Positions 43,284-51,468 of a stretch of 64,000 nucleotides of DNA are shown here, one piece after another; the first letter of the stretch is position 1, and each line of letters begins with the position of its first letter. This DNA is from DASRDR01 sp963812945 [NCBI: uncultured Candidatus Rokubacteria bacterium] (GTDB lineage: Bacteria > Methylomirabilota > Methylomirabilia > Rokubacteriales): contig CAWEXD010000008.1 in NCBI GenBank assembly GCA_963812945.1, positions 1,798,001-1,862,000 on the forward strand. The letters run 5' to 3'. The notes beneath the pieces were generated by a model. That model saw only the letters and a list, made by a program, of their open reading frames with translations. It had not been told where the DNA came from and ran no database searches. The position numbers were made by a program, and so were the translations under genes.

Positions 43284-43849
43284 GGGGAGCCACCGCCGGC
43301 GGCCCCGCCGGACGGATCCGGGGGCTTCACGATGACCGGGCACCCGGCGACCATCAGCACCACCTCGCTCGCCGCTCGCGCCATGGCCTGGTTGACCAGA
43401 CCCAGGGCGTCGCGAAACCGGCGTCCGAGAGCCGTCTCCGGGTGCACGCCCCAGCCCACCTCGTTGGAGACGAGGATCAGAGCGAAGGGGGAGCGCGCGA
43501 CGACGGCCTCGAGCCCCGCCGCCTCGGTCTGGAGGTCCGAGTCAGAAAGCTCCGGCCTTTTCTGGATGAGGTTTGCGACCCAGAGGTTGAGACAGTCCAC
43601 GATGACCACGTCTGCCGCTCCCGCGAGCCCGGTCAAGGCCGGCGGTAGCTCCAGGGGGACCTCGATCGTGCGCCAGGCCGGAGGCCGCTCGGCCTGATGG
43701 CGGAGGATTCGCGCGACCATCTCGGGGTCGCTCGCCTCGGCGGTGGCGACGAACGCCACGCGCCCGCCGAGCGCCCGGGCGCGAGCCACGGCGAATGCGC
43801 TCTTCCCCGCGCGGACGCCCCCCAGGACCAGGACGGTCCGGGGACTCAC
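43280..43849 (-). CDS. cobU: adenosylcobinamide kinase / GTP:cobinamide-phosphate guanylyltransferase
   Basis: The 189-residue bifunctional enzyme phosphorylates and then GMP-activates adenosylcobinamide. The P-loop is LGGVRAGKSAFA (residues 9-20), followed by VAFVATAEASDPEM, RHQAERPPAWRTIEVP (nucleotide-linked His region), VVIVDCLNLWVANLI and LVSNEVGWGVHPE. It is the first gene after the second cobalamin riboswitch. Confidence 0.95.
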   Translation of the reverse strand: MSPRTVLVLGGVRAGKSAFAVARARALGGRVAFVATAEASDPEMVARILRHQAERPPAWRTIEVPLELPPALTGLAGAADVVIVDCLNLWVANLIQKRPELSDSDLQTEAAGLEAVVARSPFALILVSNEVGWGVHPETALGRRFRDALGLVNQAMARAASEVVLMVAGCPVIVKPPDPSGGAAGGGSP

Positions 43850-43934
43850 AGTCGGCTAGGGCGGGGACTCCAGCGGGGCGATGTCGCGTGCGTCAGCCCG
43901 GGCCTCCCCTCGAAGACCGGTTAGAAATACGCGG

Positions 43935-44106
43935 GCCCCAGGCAGGTCTCCTGACTCTCGGATCCTCCTACTCCCCGCGCCCTTCCCGGCGCCACGCGCC
44001 AGTGGGCTCACGTGCGGGTTTCGTCCCCGATCACAGTGACGGGGTCGTGGCGGTCTCGCACCGCCTTCCCTCTTGGCCCCGCAACGGGGGCGCACCTGGG
44101 ACCCCG
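43935..44106 (-). promoter_or_regulatory. cobalamin riboswitch controlling cobU-cobT-btuF-btuC-btuD
   Basis: Read leftward: AGAGGGAAGGCGGTGCGA, CCCGTCACTGTGATCGG, CCACTGG after the central stem, GGGAAGGGCGCGG, then GAGTCAGGAGACCTGCC. These are the diagnostic blocks of the Cbl riboswitch. About 85 bases separate it from the cobU start, room for an expression platform. The 5' border is approximate. Confidence 0.93.
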
Positions 44107-44184
44107 TGAACGGGGCCAACGCTAGCAGCGGGAGTGCGCGACGTCAAGGATGGGGGCCGGCCGGACCAGCATAGGATCGGAACG

Positions 44185-44754
44185 CTATCCGCCGGAGCAG
44201 GGTCCGCCACGCTTCACGAGACGCCATGTGAGCCGATCACCGGCGTCGCCACGATGCGACGGCCCGCCTGCCACACTCTGGCCCGACACGAAGCCCAGCT
44301 TCTGGAGCACGCGGTGCGCCTGGAAATTGGCGACGTCGGTGTCCGCCGTGATGAATCGCACGCTCGAGTGACCCAGTGCCCAGGCGAGAAGCGGCCCGAC
44401 GGCCTCCGTGGCGTAGCCGCGATCCCAATGCGCCGGTGCGAACGAGCAGCCGATGGCGACGCCACCCTCGGGACCCGGCGGACCCTTGAAGTCGACCAGG
44501 CCGACGCTCTCACCTTCCCGAGCCACCACGACCTGCCAGAAGGTCCACCACATCCACGCATCCGGCTCTTGTAGCATCCGATCGCGGTGTCGCCGCGCTG
44601 CAGCCAGCGTCTGAGGATCGGTGATCCACGCGGGACACGACTTGCCTCCCAGTCGCCGCTGCAGCGCCGGCCAGTCCTCCACCAGCAGCCGCATCTCCTC
44701 CGCAGCGAGGGCCACGAGGCGCAGGCGCTCCGTGCGCAGCTCGTGCGAAGACAC
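44185..44754 (-). CDS. GNAT-family acetyltransferase (RimJ-like)
   Basis: The 189-residue protein begins with a GTG-encoded MSSHELRTERLRLVAL, the ribosomal-protein-acetyltransferase-type start. It has SVGLVDFKGPPGPEGGVAIG, the acetyl-CoA loop DRGYATEAVGPLLAWAL and the end strand HRVLQKLGFVSGQS. The acceptor is unknown. Its start is 12 bases after the yqeY stop, so the two may share a transcript. Confidence 0.8.
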   Translation of the reverse strand: MSSHELRTERLRLVALAAEEMRLLVEDWPALQRRLGGKSCPAWITDPQTLAAARRHRDRMLQEPDAWMWWTFWQVVVAREGESVGLVDFKGPPGPEGGVAIGCSFAPAHWDRGYATEAVGPLLAWALGHSSVRFITADTDVANFQAHRVLQKLGFVSGQSVAGGPSHRGDAGDRLTWRLVKRGGPCSGG

Positions 44755-44766
44755 GTCAGACGGTGG

Positions 44767-45216
44767 TTATCGAGCGAGTCGCATCTTCACGAGGTCGGAT
44801 AGCGCCTTGCCGTCGACGGTCTGGCCCTGGAGGCGGACGCGGGCGGCCTTCATGACCGCGCCCATGTCCTTGGGCGACGTGGCGCCGGTCTCGGTGACGG
44901 CGTCCTCGACGGCTCGCGCCATGTCCTCCGCCGATGCGGCGGCGGGGAGATACCCCTGGATGATCGCGGCTTCGCGCTCTTCCTTCTGGGCGAGGTCCTC
45001 GCGCGCCGCGGCCCGGAATTGCTCGGCGGCGTCGCGACGCTGCTTGATGAGCGTGTTGAGGACGCGGAGGGCGTCCTCGTCCCCCAGGCTTCCGGGCACC
45101 TCCGTCTCTCGGAGCTTGAGCGCCGTCTTGACCATGCGGAGCGCGCCCAGCCGCTCGGCCTCGCGCGCCTTGAGCGCCTCGGTCAGGTCGCGATCGATCC
45201 GTTGCGCGATCGTCAT
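44767..45216 (-). CDS. yqeY: YqeY/GatB-tail domain protein
   Basis: The 149-residue protein starts MTIAQRIDRDLTEALKAREA and contains KEEREAAIIQGYLPAAASAE and ATSPKDMGAVMKAARVRLQG, the blocks of the YqeY family related to the tRNA-binding tail of GatB. Its exact role is unknown. A TATAGT box lies just upstream (read leftward, 45232-45237) without a clear -35. Confidence 0.88.
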   Translation of the reverse strand: MTIAQRIDRDLTEALKAREAERLGALRMVKTALKLRETEVPGSLGDEDALRVLNTLIKQRRDAAEQFRAAAREDLAQKEEREAAIIQGYLPAAASAEDMARAVEDAVTETGATSPKDMGAVMKAARVRLQGQTVDGKALSDLVKMRLAR

Positions 45217-45289
45217 GGGAGGTCTCGCCGCACTATAGCATCCGGCGGCGTCTGCTCCGCCGTTCGGCGGGCAGCCGTACTACAATCAC

Positions 45290-45322
45290 GAGTGGCACGA
45301 GTGGCACGACGGGCACGACGGG
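45290..45322. repeat. short tandem repeat of GTGGCACGA-like units
   Basis: GAGTGGCAC is followed by GAGTGGCAC, GACGGGCAC and GACGGGGC, 9-bp units that drift in sequence. The stretch lies between a TACAAT box (45281-45286) and the DinB-like gene, so it falls in that leader. Confidence 0.55.
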
Positions 45323-45382
45323 GCGCCGGCACAGTGCCGGGCGCAAGTCGACCAGAGGCCGCCGGGATAGAGGAGAACGCCA

Positions 45383-45820
45383 ATGGCCGCCGACCGCACC
45401 TGCGTCACCGAGAACGCGGCGGAGCTTCGCCGCTTGCGCGCCCTGGTCGACCGCCTGAGCGACGCGGATCTGGCGCGCCCCACGCCCGGCGGCTGGACCG
45501 TCGCTGCCTCGCTCGCCCACGTGGCGTTCTGGGACCAGCGCGTCCTCTTCTGGCTGGATCGCTGGGAGCGCGGCGAGGCCCCGCGTCACGCCGAAGAGGC
45601 CGACTGGATCAACGACGCCGGGAAGCCGCTCCTCCTCGCGCTCCCGCCCCGCGTCGCGGCCAGGCTGGCCGTGGAGATCGCCGAGCGCGTGGACGAGCGA
45701 GTGGCCGCGCTCTCCGACGAGCGCATCGCCGCCAATCAGGCGGCCGGCGAGCCCCTTCTCCTGACCCGCGCGCGTCATCGCAAGGAGCACCTCGACGAGA
45801 TCGAGCACCTCTTCCGGTGA
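45383..45820 (+). CDS. DinB-like four-helix protein
   Basis: The 145-residue protein has the pattern of DinB/maleylpyruvate isomerase-type helical bundles: LRALVDRLSDADLARPTPGG, then WTVAASLAHVAFWDQRVLF and a C-terminal HRKEHLDEIEHLF. His residues near 46 and in the last helix could bind a metal. Function is unknown; relatives act in thiol transfer. The start is ATG 45383 after AGAGGAG. Confidence 0.72.
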   Translation: MAADRTCVTENAAELRRLRALVDRLSDADLARPTPGGWTVAASLAHVAFWDQRVLFWLDRWERGEAPRHAEEADWINDAGKPLLLALPPRVAARLAVEIAERVDERVAALSDERIAANQAAGEPLLLTRARHRKEHLDEIEHLFR

Positions 45821-45833
45821 GAGGGCGCGCCAC

Positions 45834-46517
45834 GTGACTCACCCGCGACTCGTGATCCGGCCGCTCACGCCGGCGCGCTTCGCGGACCTCGAGCGCCTCT
45901 TCGGGCCGCGCGGCGCCTCCGGCGGGTGCTGGTGCATGTACCCGCGGCTGACTCGATCCGTCTACGAGGCGCAGAAGGGCGAGGGCAACCGAAAGGCCCT
46001 CCGACGGCTCGTCGGCCGGGGAACCATCCCGGGAATCCTCGCCTACGCGCGTGGCGAGCGCGAGCCCGTGGGCTGGTGCGCGATCGAGCCTCGCGAGGCC
46101 TTCCCCCGCCTCGCCCGCTCCCGCCTCTTCCAGCCGGTGGACGACCAGCCGACCTGGGCCATCGTGTGCCTCTTCGTGCGCCCCGACCGGCGGGGACAGG
46201 GGGTCTCGCGCGCGCTGATCGCGGCCGCGAAGGCCCACGCGCGTCGCCGCGGCGCGCGACTGGTCGAGGCCTATCCGATCGACCCGCGGGACGGCGCGCC
46301 CATGCCGGCCGTGTTCGCGTGGACCGGCATCGCCTCGGCCTACCGCGACGAGGGGTTCGTCGAGGTGGCGCGTCGGTCGCCGACCCGTCCCCTGATGAGG
46401 GCCGCGCTCGGTCGGCCGGCCCGCCGACAGACCCGCCGCGTCCCCGCGCGGAGTGAGGCGCGCGTGCGCGCCCTGCGCAAGGCCGGCGCCCCAGCCACGC
46501 CGTCCCGGACCCGCTGA
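45834..46517 (+). CDS. GNAT-family acetyltransferase
   Basis: The 227-residue protein contains RASGGCWCMYPRL-type Cys/Trp-rich start (GGCWCMYPRLTRSVYEAQKG) and the acetyl-CoA site IVCLFVRPDRRGQGVSRALI followed by AAKAHARRRGARLVEAYPID. The last 40 residues are Arg/Pro-rich and likely disordered. It starts at GTG 45834, 13 bases after the DinB-like stop. The acceptor is unknown. Confidence 0.78.
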   Translation: MTHPRLVIRPLTPARFADLERLFGPRGASGGCWCMYPRLTRSVYEAQKGEGNRKALRRLVGRGTIPGILAYARGEREPVGWCAIEPREAFPRLARSRLFQPVDDQPTWAIVCLFVRPDRRGQGVSRALIAAAKAHARRRGARLVEAYPIDPRDGAPMPAVFAWTGIASAYRDEGFVEVARRSPTRPLMRAALGRPARRQTRRVPARSEARVRALRKAGAPATPSRTR

Positions 46518-46604
46518 GGTACACTGGCGGTCGTTCCGGCGGCGCGCCTCTCGGGCGCATCGCCGCGAGCGGGCGACGACCGCACGCAAGCCAAGGAGAC
46601 CAGC

Positions 46605-48206
46605 ATGGGGACGGTGGCACGGACAGGGAGACGGCTCGGTCGGGGACTCGCGGTGACCGGGGCGATCGGCGCCCTCGTCCTGCTGGCCGCGCTCACCGGC
46701 GACCGGGCCGACGCGCAGGCCCCGAAGCGGGGCGGTCGGGCGGTGGTGGTCTCCCCGCAAGAGCCGCGGACGCTGCTCCCGCACCTGGATCTCCTGACGC
46801 TCTCGCGCGAGGTGCAGCGCCTCGTCTTCGACGGGCTCCTGACGCTCGACGACAAGGGCAACTACGTGCCCCGGCTCGCCGTGGAGGTCCCGACCGTCGA
46901 CAACGGTGGCGTCAGCGCGGACGCCCGCGTCTACACGTTCAAGCTCCGGCGTGGGGTCAACTAGCAGGACGGACAGCCGTTCACGGCGGCGGACGTCGAG
47001 TTCACCTGGAAGCTCACCGACGCAAAGCTCCCCGTGCCGAGCCGGCTCGTGTGGGCGGACGTGCAGCGCGTCGAGATCCCCGACTCTCACACCGTGCGCT
47101 TCCACTTCGCGAAGCCGATGCTGGCCTTCCTCGGCACGGTGGCGTCGGACCGCGGCTACATCGTCCCTCGCCACCTCCTGGAAGGAAAGGATATCCCGGC
47201 GTCCGAGCTCAACCGGAAGCCGGTCGGCACCGGGCCGTTCGCCGTCAAGGAGTGGGTCGCGGGAAGCCACGTCCTGCTCGGCCGGAACGCCGGCTACTGG
47301 GACGCGGGCAAGCCCCACCTCGACGAGATCCTGGTACGGATCATCCCCGGGACCGCCGGCCAGCGCGCGGCCCGTGAGCGCCAGGAGGTCGACCTCGAGC
47401 TCCACGTGCCGACCGCCGACGCGGCGGGGGTCCGCGCGCTGCCCGACTACCGGCTGGTCACGGCCCCGAGCTACGCATGGTGGCACTTCTGGCTCAACAA
47501 CGAGGATCCGATCCTCCGGGACCGGTTGGTCCGTCAGGCGCTCGCCCACGGCCTCGACCGGGCCGGGATCACCGGGACGATCATGGGCGGGCTGGTCCAG
47601 CCGCTCCACGCGGCGCTCCCGCCGGCCCACTGGGCCCACAACCCCCAGGTCCGCGTGTACGCGTACGATCCGGCCCGGGCCGCGGCGCTCCTCGACGAGG
47701 CCGGATGGAAGCCCGGCCCGGCTGGCGTCCGGCAGAAGGACGGCCAGCCGCTCGTCGTCGAGATCCTGAACATCTCCGGCGAGGCCGAGCGGCTCCAGGT
47801 CGTCCAGGTGGTCCAGGCGTCCTGGCGTCAGCTCGGCATCGACGCCCGGATCAAGAACATCGACGCTCCCGCGTTCCCGCCGACCATGAACAAGGGAGAG
47901 TTCCAGGCGGCGTACGGCTGGTTCGGCGAGGAGCCGGAGCCGATCTTCAACCTGTGGCTCGGGACCAACTGGCAGCGGTACCGGAACGAGGCCGCGCTCG
48001 AGCTCCTGCGGCAGGCGGTCGTGACGCCGGCTCGCCCGAAGCGCGTGGAGCTGATCCGGGGATTCCAGGCCCAGGCCGGCGAGGACGTCCCCACCCTGCC
48101 GCTGGCGCCGCGCGTGCTCCTGAACGCGGCGCACAAGCGGTTGCACGGCTACGCGCCGAGTCCGGCCGGGAGCCTCTGGAACGCCGCGGAATGGTCGAAG
48201 GACTGA
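46605..48206 (+). pseudogene. peptide/nickel ABC substrate-binding protein interrupted by an in-frame TAG
   Basis: The frame encodes about 533 residues of an SBP_bac_5 protein. It has a signal peptide (AVTGAIGALVLLAALTGDRA), then RGGRAVVVSPQEPRTLLPHL and FKLRRGVN. TAG at 46962-46964 interrupts it, after which the same frame continues without further stops: QDGQPFTAADVEFTWK, PVGTGPFAVKEWVAGSHVLL, LGRNAGYWDAGKPHLDEILV and AHGLDRAGITGTIMGGLVQP. In relatives the stop position is usually Trp or Phe (RGVKW.DG), so a single TGG-to-TAG change explains it. The downstream permeases are intact. It may be a recent null allele, a sequencing error or a readthrough site. Confidence 0.85.
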
Positions 48207-48233
48207 AGGCCGCACGACCAGCGAGGTGACCGG

Positions 48234-49199
48234 CTGCTGCGCCACGTCGGGAGGCGGGCCCTCGAGGCGGGGTCCCGCCTCCTCCTGATCTCGCTCCTGC
48301 TCTTCCTCGTCCTCCAGATCCCGCCCGGTGGACCCGCCGACGTCTTCGGCGCCGATCCGTCGGCCTCTCCCGACGCGATCGCGCGCATCCGCGTCCTCTG
48401 GGGGCTTGATCGGCCGCTGCTGGTCCAGTACGGCGTGTGGCTCCGTCGAGCCCTGGTCGGCGACTGGGGCCAGTCCTTCAGCGAGCGCCGGCCGGTCCTC
48501 CATGTGGTCTGGGAGCGCCTCCCGGCGACCCTGCTCTTGACGGGCACGGCGCTCGGCCTCTCGCTCGCGGCCGGGGTCGGACTCGGAGCCGCGGCGGCCG
48601 TCATCCCGCGCCAGGGATGGCAGGCGGTCGTCCAGGCGCTCGCCGTCGTCGGGATGAGCGTCCCCACCTTCTGGAGCGGGATGCTCGTCCTCCTCCTCCT
48701 CTCGGGTCGCCTGGGCTGGCTGCCCTCGGGAGGCATGGCCACGATCGGCGGGGGCTTCTCGGTGGGAGACCGCCTCTGGCACCTCGCCGGGCCGGCGCTG
48801 GTCCTCGGCTCCGTGTACCTCGCGCAGTGGACACGGTACGTCCAGGCCGGGCTCTCCGAGGTGCTGCGCGAGGACTACGTCCGGACGGGACGCGCGAAGG
48901 GGCTCGGCGAGACCGCGCTGCTCCTGCGCCACGCCCTGCCCAACGCCGCGATCCCCCTCGTCACGGTCGTCGGGTTGGAGGCGCCGCGCCTCCTGGCCGG
49001 GGCCATGGTCACCGAGGTGGTCTTCGCCTGGCCCGGGCTCGGGCGGCTCCTGACCCAGAGCCTCCTGGGACGCGACTATCCCGTCGCCATGGGCACGCTG
49101 ATGCTGCTCGCCCTCGCGGTGGTCACGACCAACCTCGTCACCGACCTCGCGTACCGGCTCGTCGACCCTCGCATCCGTCTCACCGAGGATCCCGCGTGA
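48234..49199 (+). CDS. dppB: peptide ABC permease, DppB-like, with probable CTG start
   Basis: The 321-residue inner-membrane permease has six hydrophobic segments. The family blocks are IARIRVLWGLDRPLLVQYGV, GDWGQSFSERRPV and the EAA-type loop REDYVRTGRAKGLGETALLL. No ATG, GTG or TTG exists in frame between the previous stop (48206) and GTG 48432, yet the first helix LLLISLLLFLVLQIPPGGPA lies before that GTG. CTG at 48234, preceded by GAGGTGA five bases upstream, is therefore the likely start. It overlaps the next permease start by four bases. Confidence 0.82.
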   Translation: MLRHVGRRALEAGSRLLLISLLLFLVLQIPPGGPADVFGADPSASPDAIARIRVLWGLDRPLLVQYGVWLRRALVGDWGQSFSERRPVLHVVWERLPATLLLTGTALGLSLAAGVGLGAAAAVIPRQGWQAVVQALAVVGMSVPTFWSGMLVLLLLSGRLGWLPSGGMATIGGGFSVGDRLWHLAGPALVLGSVYLAQWTRYVQAGLSEVLREDYVRTGRAKGLGETALLLRHALPNAAIPLVTVVGLEAPRLLAGAMVTEVVFAWPGLGRLLTQSLLGRDYPVAMGTLMLLALAVVTTNLVTDLAYRLVDPRIRLTEDPA

Positions 49200-50032
49200 G
49201 GGCCGCGAGCCGCCTCCGCCGTCACGGCCTGGCCGTCCTCGCGGCCACGTGCCTCGGCCTGCTGGCGGCGCTGGCTCTGGCGGCGCCCTGGCTCGCGCCG
49301 CGGTCACCGGATGCGGTCGATCTTCGGGCCGTCCTTCGTCCGCCCGGGGTCGCGGGCTGGCTCGGAACCGACGACATCGGCCGCGACGTGCTGAGTCGGC
49401 TCCTCCACGCAGGTCGAGCGTCGCTCGCGCTGGGCCTCGGAGTCGCGGTTGTCTCGATCGGTCTCGGTGGCGTCCTCGGCGCGCTCGCGGGTTACCGGCG
49501 GGGATGGGTCGACACGGCGGTATCGGCCGTGGTCGACGCGCTCCTCTCGCTTCCGCCGCTCGCCCTCGCCATGGTGGCGGCGGCGTTCCTCTCGCTCACG
49601 CCCGGGCGCCTCGTCCTGGTCCTGGCGGCGCTGTCGTGGACGACGGTGGCGCGGCTCGTGCGAGGCCAGGTGATGAGCCTCACCGAGCGACCGTTCGTCG
49701 AGGCCGCCCGGGCGCTCGGGGCCTCGCACGGCCGGGTGCTCGCCCGTCACCTCGTGCCGAACCTCCTGGCGCCGGTCTTCGTGGCGGGGACCCTTCTCGT
49801 GGCCAACGCGATCCTCGTCGAGTCGGCGCTCTCCTTCCTGGGCTTCGGCCTGCCGCCGCCGACCGCGACCTGGGGCGGCATGCTCCACGCCGCGCAGATC
49901 CACTTCGCCGAGGCGCCGTGGCTCGGGATCTTTCCGGGGCTCGCGATCGTGGCGGCCGTGGCCAGCATCAACTTCGTGGGCGACGGCCTCCGGGAGGCGC
50001 TCGATCCCCGCCTCCGCGGAGAAGCGCGGTAG
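49196..50032 (+). CDS. dppC: peptide ABC permease, DppC-like
   Basis: The 278-residue permease starts at GTG overlapping the dppB stop. It has the N-terminal helix GLAVLAATCLGLLAALALAA, the DppC hallmark WLGTDDIGRDVLSRLLHAGR and the EAA loop FVEAARALGASHGRVLARHL, then SALSFLGFGLPPPTATWGGM. The ATPase genes of a complete Dpp/Opp system are absent here, so they must be elsewhere or shared. Confidence 0.9.
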   Translation: MRAASRLRRHGLAVLAATCLGLLAALALAAPWLAPRSPDAVDLRAVLRPPGVAGWLGTDDIGRDVLSRLLHAGRASLALGLGVAVVSIGLGGVLGALAGYRRGWVDTAVSAVVDALLSLPPLALAMVAAAFLSLTPGRLVLVLAALSWTTVARLVRGQVMSLTERPFVEAARALGASHGRVLARHLVPNLLAPVFVAGTLLVANAILVESALSFLGFGLPPPTATWGGMLHAAQIHFAEAPWLGIFPGLAIVAAVASINFVGDGLREALDPRLRGEAR

Positions 50033-50041
50033 ACTGACGCT

Positions 50042-50134
50042 GGGGTCAGACTTTGACTTCCGGACAGTTCGCGCGGCCGCGCGACCCGGTGGGTCACCGA
50101 AGCGGCGATTGTCCCGAAGTCAAAGTCTGACCCC
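50042..50134. repeat. palindromic element with 19-bp perfect inverted arms
   Basis: GGGGTCAGACTTTGACTTC at 50042-50060 is exactly complementary to 50116-50134, enclosing 55 bp. The arms are identical to those of the element at 39385-39467, while the centres differ. It sits between the dppC stop and the cupin start and could also stop transcription. Confidence 0.88.
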
Positions 50135-50150
50135 GATGAGGAGGCGTCCG

Positions 50151-50645
50151 ATGAGCGAGAGCGGCGCGGCTCGGGGTCACGCGGTCGTCGTCCAGCCGGG
50201 CACCGGACCGTCGTACTGGCAGCCGGTTCCCGCCAACGGGCACGCGGACCCGGCGCTCCACCCCGCCGTCACGCGCTTCGAGGGGCTGTCGATGGGCTAT
50301 CAGACCATCGCCCCGGGCGGGCGCATCCGGGAGCATTCGCACGGCGATCAGGTGGAGCTCCAGATCTGCTTCCGCGGTCGGGGGCGCGTCGTGGTGAACG
50401 GAGCCAGCCATCCGCTCGTGCCCGGGACGGCGTGCTTTCTCGGCTACGACGTCCGGCACGAGATCCTGAACGAAGGCGACGAGGAGCTGGTCATGCTCTG
50501 GATCGTCTCGCCGCCCGGGCTCGAGCACTTCTTCGAGGCGATCGGCCGGCCGCGCCAGCCAGGGGAGGCCCAGCCCGCCCCGTTCGCCCGCCCGGCCGAC
50601 GTCGTCGCGATCGAACGGTCGCTGGGGCTGAACGACACGCGGTGA
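50151..50645 (+). CDS. cupin-domain protein
   Basis: The 164-residue single-domain cupin has the first metal motif region REHSHGDQVELQICFRGRGR and the second VPGTACFLGYDVRHEILNEG, giving His ligands for a divalent metal. It could be a small dioxygenase, isomerase or sensor; no substrate is indicated. ATG 50151 has GAGGAGG upstream. Its stop overlaps the GTG of the next gene by four bases. Confidence 0.8.
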   Translation: MSESGAARGHAVVVQPGTGPSYWQPVPANGHADPALHPAVTRFEGLSMGYQTIAPGGRIREHSHGDQVELQICFRGRGRVVVNGASHPLVPGTACFLGYDVRHEILNEGDEELVMLWIVSPPGLEHFFEAIGRPRQPGEAQPAPFARPADVVAIERSLGLNDTR

Positions 50646-51025
50646 CGCCCATCCTCTGGTCGCTGGCCCTCGGCGCGGCCGGGCTCGCAGCCAGCCGATG
50701 GGGCCTGCTGCCGCTCGCGCTACGGGCGGGGGCCGGGCGGCGTGCCGCGTGGCTCGCCGGACTGCCGGCGTTCCTGCCGACGTGGCTCTTCTCCTTCGTC
50801 TCGCTCTTGGGTGCCGCGGGCACGGCCCAGGGCCCCCCGCGGACCGCCTTCCTGGGCGCGTCGGCCGCCGCGATCCTGGGCGTCGTCGCGAGCGACTGGC
50901 TGTTCGTCCGCGAGGAGCGCCGGCCCGGCGGGGCCCGCCTGGCCACGAGCTGGCTCCTCGGCGCTGCCGCGCTCGCGCCGGCGTGGCTGGTGGCCCTGTT
51001 CCTGGCCACGCGCCTCGCACGTTGA
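50642..51025 (+). CDS. small hydrophobic membrane protein, unknown
   Basis: The 127-residue protein has three to four hydrophobic segments (ILWSLALGAAGLAASRWGLL, FLPTWLFSFVSLLGAAG, AFLGASAAAILGVVASDWLF, WLLGAAALAPAWLVALFLAT). No family is recognised. It is translationally coupled to the cupin (GTGA overlap), so the two may act together. Confidence 0.6.
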   Translation: MTPILWSLALGAAGLAASRWGLLPLALRAGAGRRAAWLAGLPAFLPTWLFSFVSLLGAAGTAQGPPRTAFLGASAAAILGVVASDWLFVREERRPGGARLATSWLLGAAALAPAWLVALFLATRLAR

Positions 51026-51085
51026 CCCCAGTCGCTCCGCACCCCGGGCACGCCGGAGACGCCGGCGCCCCCGGGCAAGATCGCG

Positions 51086-51091
51086 TATACT
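51086..51091 (+). promoter_or_regulatory. candidate -10 box upstream of the 76-residue protein
   Basis: TATACT lies in GATCGCGTATACTAAAGGAG with no clear -35. About 145 bases of leader follow, containing GC-rich inverted repeats (CGCCGGGTGCCGACACCGGC). Confidence 0.3.
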
Positions 51092-51237
51092 AAAGGAGTC
51101 ATCGAGAAGCGCCGGGTGCCGACACCGGCCCGGCGCTCGACTCCTAGCCCGTCCGCTAGATCACGCAGCTCCTCGGCACCGAGCGCGGAACGGTGTCCGG
51201 TCGTGTCCGGCCGAGAGCTGGCTAAGGAGAGCGAAGC

Positions 51238-51468
51238 ATGGCACGGAAGAGCAGCACGAAGGCCCCGGCTTCACGCCCCCAGGAGCCCGTGGAGGTCTCA
51301 CCGAGCGATCGCGATGCCCTCATCGGCGCCTTCAAGGCCGGTCTCATCATGGCCTGGAAGCGGGACGCGGAGCGTGGGTACCGCCTGACGTTCGCCGGGG
51401 CGCGGGACGAGTACGTCGAGGTCACCAAGCTCACCAGCTACCTCGGGAAGCTGCAGGCCACGGCCTGA
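51238..51468 (+). CDS. small basic protein of unknown function
   Basis: The 76-residue protein starts MARKSSTKAPASRPQEPVEV, a basic disordered head, followed by a compact part (ALIGAFKAGLIMAWKRDAER, then RLTFAGARDEYVEVTKLTSY). GGAGAGCGAAGC supplies a plausible RBS before the ATG. No family is recognised. It stands alone with its own candidate promoter. Confidence 0.6.
   Translation: MARKSSTKAPASRPQEPVEVSPSDRDALIGAFKAGLIMAWKRDAERGYRLTFAGARDEYVEVTKLTSYLGKLQATA

Noticed and set aside
45609-49307. A 1232-codon open frame on the minus strand
   Set aside because: It is antisense to the DinB-like, GNAT, DppA-like and DppB genes, with biased R/E/G content and no family pattern.
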